DNA of 64,000 bases, from the NCBI GenBank assembly GCA_963377175.1, contig CAUJNA010000491.1:335572-399571 (forward strand), given 5' to 3'. This document shows positions 60,570 through 64,000 of this stretch, one piece after another. The position numbers and the translations under genes were made by a program. Position 1 is the stretch's first letter. Each line of letters starts with the position of its first letter. The notes beneath the pieces are model-generated. The model worked only from the letters and a program-made list of their open reading frames with translations, was not told the DNA's origin and searched no databases. Source of the stretch: Effrenium voratum (lineage: Eukaryota > Sar > Dinophyceae > Suessiales > Symbiodiniaceae).

Positions 60570-60825
60570 TACTGATGAAGAGTTGGCTTAGAATAGGTTT
60601 AGCGTTGGTTTCGTATTGCTGAGTGCTGCCTAATACTAGTTGAGTATCGGTTTAGGATTAGTTTGGTATTGTTTCATGTTGATTTGTCGTGTTTTGTGCT
60701 AGTTCAGTATCGGTCCTGTTCGCTCCTCTACCGTTCGGTACTCTCTGCTTAGAAATGGATGTGTGTTGCTTAGTGACTGGCTTAGTTGCTGCCTCGGTTT
60801 AGTATTGGCTTAGTATTGGGAATGT
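60570..60825. repeat. Degenerate TTAGTATTGG repeats
   Basis: (G)TTTAG(T/G)ATTGG(C/T) recurs about ten times. No frame. Confidence 0.65.
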
Positions 60826-61360
60826 TCTGCTAGGTCCCCTTCGGCTGCACTCCCCCTGTTGAAAAATTGTTGGCCGGGCTCTTTTCGAAAAGGATCAGAT
60901 AAAGAATGTGTAGTTGGGGGGGACTTTGTTGTTTTGTCGGTGAAGTAGTGGAAGACGAAACAACAAGGTGGAGCTGGAGAAAGCAGGGTCACAGTTCCTG
61001 GCGGCTGGGCGAAGGGCAGGGTTAGTCAGTGAAGGGGCAGATTCTGTCCTGGTGGAAAGGATTCTGTATTGTACCCTTTGTCTTTCGGGGGGACTAATAA
61101 TTCTGGAAAGACTTTCTTGATGTCGGTCCCCCTTGGGTAGTTGGTGACCCGCATTATATACGTACGTAGGCAGAGTACATAACCGCATAAACACATAAAC
61201 ACATAAACACACACACACAGACACATATACACGCAAACACGCATACACCGATCTTCAGGTTGTTCCAAATTTGCTAAGCCAGCGGAGTGTCACAGGAGAT
61301 TGTTCTCAACACCGAGCTTTGCAACCCGGCAAATGACTGGTAGATTTCGGCCAGGGCTTG
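60826..61360. other. No supported gene
   Basis: Minus-strand frames here derive largely from a CA repeat at 61195-61240. Nothing convincing. Confidence 0.4.
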
Positions 61361-61367
61361 CACCTAG

Positions 61368-61440
61368 GGCGATGTTTAACCAAGGTGGGGACTACTCCGG
61401 CAACACGTGGGAATTGACGCCCTTCAGCTACTACACAGGT
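61368..61440 (+). CDS. Short exon, unknown
   Basis: After CACCTAG the frame reads AMFNQGGDYSGNTWELTPFS. Polar/aromatic surface-protein composition; ends before a stop at 61450. Confidence 0.45.
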
Positions 61441-61766
61441 GCGCTAGCGTGATTGACACATCTTACTCATAATTACCATTGCCCGATTTTGAAGCTTTGA
61501 TCGTCCTTGCATTTGAGCTTGGTGGTGCTGAAACTGTTCAGGAATCAACCTTATTGCCTTTTCCTTCGGGCAGGTTTCAGCGAAGAAACTCCACATTTCG
61601 CTGGCCACGTGTACAAACCAAGTCCAAAGCTCATGCTGTTGCATGAAAAATGATGCGCACAGTTTGTGTGGGTTGCCATGCTGATGCATATCGCTGAGTT
61701 CTCAATCAGCAAGAAGTGAAGCGTCTCCTGCGTTCTTGCTTCGGGTCACAAAGACTGCACTGCCAG

Positions 61767-61860
61767 GCTACAAGGTAGGCTTTGGAAAATGCAGCTCTGG
61801 CAAGGACCGGCGGGGTTGCATGGAGTGCAGCTGTTTTTTGAGGCAAACTTGGGCTTTCCA
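61767..61860 (+). CDS. Cys-rich exon (CCP- or GCC2/GCC3-like)
   Basis: After CTGCCAG the frame reads YKVGFGKCSSGKDRRGCMEC. GY..GFGKCSSG.....C.EC.C resembles ephrin-receptor-like Cys repeats. Weak. Confidence 0.5.
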
Positions 61861-62514
61861 GATGCAGAAGCACACATGACATGGGCAAAACACTGGCCCT
61901 TCTCAACACCCCGCGATTCCCATGCCCTGGCCCATGTCAGATCTCCTGCTCAGGCCAATAACTAGCGAGCTTCATTTTTTCGGCTTGGCTCGCAGAAAAA
62001 GAATGGCGCTGCACGCAAGGTTTGCTGAGACCTGCTGGGACCAACTTTGAAGCCCCCAACCTGAGCGGCCTCTACCAGAAAATGTCGGTATCGGTTCGCC
62101 TGCGTGCAAGGGATGGTTGGCGAGGATGCGCCAGAACAGCCTCCTTTCGAAGAAAAGCACGGGAACTGTGGAAGACACCGGGCGCCCACGGGCCCACTTG
62201 GATTCCCTGGCCTGCACCCCTGCATCCCCAAAAGAGCACCCAAAAGAACGGCCTTCATCACAGAGTCTGATCGGCAACCTAACCCGCCCATCAAATAAGC
62301 CATGCACTCACATGCTAGCATGTGTGTGTGTGTGCGCGACAACATATCGTGTATGCCGCACTGTTCCGCCGACCCCAATCAACAAATCAATTATTCAGCA
62401 TGTTCTTGCTGTTTTCTTCGCCTTGTGGAAGAATTGATTTTCATTCCCCAAACAGTGTGTCTACACTAAGGGGTTCTTACGGTAAGAGAAAAGGCCTTGG
62501 TGCCAGATTGAGGT

Positions 62515-62870
62515 GCCCGCTCTGGCCGCGAGCGTTTTGCGTGGTATTTACCGCAGATTCGTGCTCTTGCTTGATGTCGAAGTGCGTTTCGACTGCGCAG
62601 GCTCGCCTTTTGCTTGATGTCGAAGTGCGTTTCGACTGCGCAGGCTCGCACAAAGTGAGTTGGCGACTTCTGGCCGCGAGCGTTTTGCGTGGTATTTGCC
62701 GCAGATTCGTGCTTTTGCTTGATGTCGAAGTGCGCTTCGACTGCGCAGGCTCGCACAAAGTGAGTTGGCGACTTCTGGCCGCGAGCGTTTTGCGTGGTAT
62801 TTACCGCAGATTCTTGCTCTTGCTTGATGTTGAAGTGCGTTTCGACTGCGCAGGCTCGCACAAACTCGAT
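62515..62870. repeat. Tandem repeat, 3-4 units of about 105-145 bp
   Basis: Units contain GGCCGCGAGCGTTTTGCGTG, TGCTTGATGTCGAAGTGCG and GACTGCGCAGGCTCGCACAA in order, at 62521, 62671 and 62776, with an extra half unit at 62607. Confidence 0.9.
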
Positions 62871-63054
62871 TTTTTTGCTTTTTTGGCGGGTCCGGGGACC
62901 GTGGGGGTTTTGTCTCGTGGTCCGGCGGCACGGGTTTCCGGCGAAAGGTGCCGGGCTCGATCCCCGCCCTGTCCGCGCGGGCTTGTTTCCCTTTCTTTGG
63001 GCATGCTTGGATGGTGCTTCTGCGACGGCGTCTCGATGGTACTCTGAACAACAA

Positions 63055-63061
63055 CACCCAA

Positions 63062-63092
<31 letters not shown>

Positions 63093-63250
63093 GCCACAAT
63101 CGAGAACAAAGGAAGAAGCTACCTAGCTAGCTAACTCACTAACTGAGGCACCCTGGTGAAACAAACACACAGATCTTGCCTTTTGTAGTGATGCTTACAC
63201 ACACACACACGCACACACACACACACACACACACGCACAAACACACGCAC
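63055..63250. repeat. (CAG)n and (CA)n microsatellites
   Basis: CAACAG units at 63060-63095; ACACAC at 63195-63250. Confidence 0.9.
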
Positions 63251-63466
63251 ACACGACCATGGCGCTGGCTTCGACACGTGTCTGCTGCATTCTCTTGCGC
63301 GTATCTGTTCCAGGCCGTGTCCTTGTCTTTGTGAATGTGCGCGCAAATACCGCAAAATGATGTTGCAGCTTCCTGACAACAACCGCCGTTTTGCGGCGCA
63401 GCCCGCACAATACTCTGCAGCGTGTGACCGCCGCCTATCACTGTTTGGGGTCTCGTGCCGGGGTAA

Positions 63467-63700
63467 TAAAGAAAAGATGAGGATAACGATGATGATGGTG
63501 CTAGTGATTATGCTGATCAGGAACATGATGACGACAGGGTCGGTGTTGCTGAGGATGCTCTTCGCATCCCCAGCATCGCAAGGGAGCAAGGACAGCCTCC
63601 AAAACGACCTTGCACAGCTAAGCAACATGAGTCGCCACTTTGCCATCCGAAGCATTGTGAGAGGTGCCTAACGTCACATTTGAACTCTGTAAATAAGAAA
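63467..63700 (+). CDS. Acidic plus Cys/His exon, unknown
   Basis: The frame reads KDEDNDDDGASDYADQEHDD, then PPKRPCTAKQHESPLCHPKH and CERCLTSHL. C.....H...CH..HC..C looks like a small zinc-binding motif after an acidic tract. The frame remains open through the (GAT)n block to the window end. Confidence 0.4.
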
Positions 63701-63795
63701 GCGATCACGATGATGATGATGATGATGATGACGATGATGATGATCATGATGATGATGATGATGATCATGATGATGCTGGCGATGATGATCATGAT
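63700..63795. repeat. (GAT)n microsatellite
   Basis: GATGAT units with GATCAT interruptions. Confidence 0.95.
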
Positions 63796-63847
63796 TGCGC
63801 AGCCCCAGCATTATACAATTTTGATTTTTTTGTGTAGCCATGTCCCA

Positions 63848-63945
63848 AAGGGGAGCTGCTTGTGGCGGTTGCGGGGGGCTATATTTCATGGCCTGCTGGC
63901 TGCAAGTGTCCCACCCACACGCCGTTCAGTGTCCGGGGACATTGA
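63848..63945 (+). CDS. Possible Cys-rich exon
   Basis: Three frames are open; PKGELLVAVAGGYISWPAGC then KCPTHTPFSV and an alternative GAACGGCGGLYFMACW. It cannot be decided. Confidence 0.3.
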
Positions 63946-64000
63946 TCGTGTAGGCCTGCATCGACATGTTCCTTATCCAAAAAGTTGTAGCCGGGGTTTG

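Noticed and set aside
62890..62985. Possible tRNA (GCCGGGCTCGATCCCCGCC)
   Set aside because: The T-arm-like hairpin has no partner acceptor stem and no plausible D arm.

Overview
This 64 kb window reads as nuclear DNA of a photosynthetic dinoflagellate, most likely a symbiodiniacean/Suessiales-type genome. This is inferred, not proven. The reasons are: very short coding exons in long non-coding stretches; exons joined by GT, GC or apparently non-standard boundaries; almost all recognisable coding segments on the + strand, as in dinoflagellate unidirectional gene arrays; many microsatellites; and dozens of 70-200 bp terminal-inverted-repeat (TIR) elements dispersed between and inside exons, like dinoflagellate 'introners'. 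No prokaryotic operon, rRNA, tRNA or CRISPR array was found.

Layout. 0.4-26.5 kb: pieces of one or more very large secreted or membrane proteins made of repeated cysteine-rich modules. They are complement-control-protein (CCP/sushi)-like, with pattern C..GE.C...C..GF......L.C..G.W, and there is one thrombospondin type-1 (TSP1) exon near the start. Where boundaries could be set, several module exons start in phase 1 and some are phase 1-1. 27.9-31.5 kb: other Cys-rich extracellular exons, including two motifs I associate from memory with an uncharacterised algal Cys-rich family; a matching C-terminal exon lies at 37.2-37.5 kb. 32.0-33.55 kb: an AAAP/SLC36-38-type amino-acid transporter with three TIR elements inside its reading frame and at least five frameshifts. 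34.5-37.0 kb: an AT-rich island bounded by inverted repeats. 38-42.7 kb: Cys-rich exons, a 240-codon ORF and the C-terminal exon of a flavin amine oxidase-like protein. 44-47 kb: more CCP-like exons. 48-54.8 kb: unassigned short exons. 55.8-58.7 kb: a glycoside hydrolase family 16 (GH16) gene of the fungal laminarinase type. 59-64 kb: unassigned exons, tandem repeats and microsatellites.

The main biology is the element system. At least ten TIR families are visible. At nine or so loci, deleting the element plus one copy of its target-site duplication joins the flanking sequence into one continuous reading frame, in several cases within a recognisable protein motif. Several of these sites have no GT-AG pair that gives the same frame. 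Either these are introners removed at unusual boundaries, or they are recent insertions into degenerating genes. cDNA would separate the two.

Exon limits are approximate unless a splice site is discussed. Most protein calls rest on motif reading by eye, with no database search.
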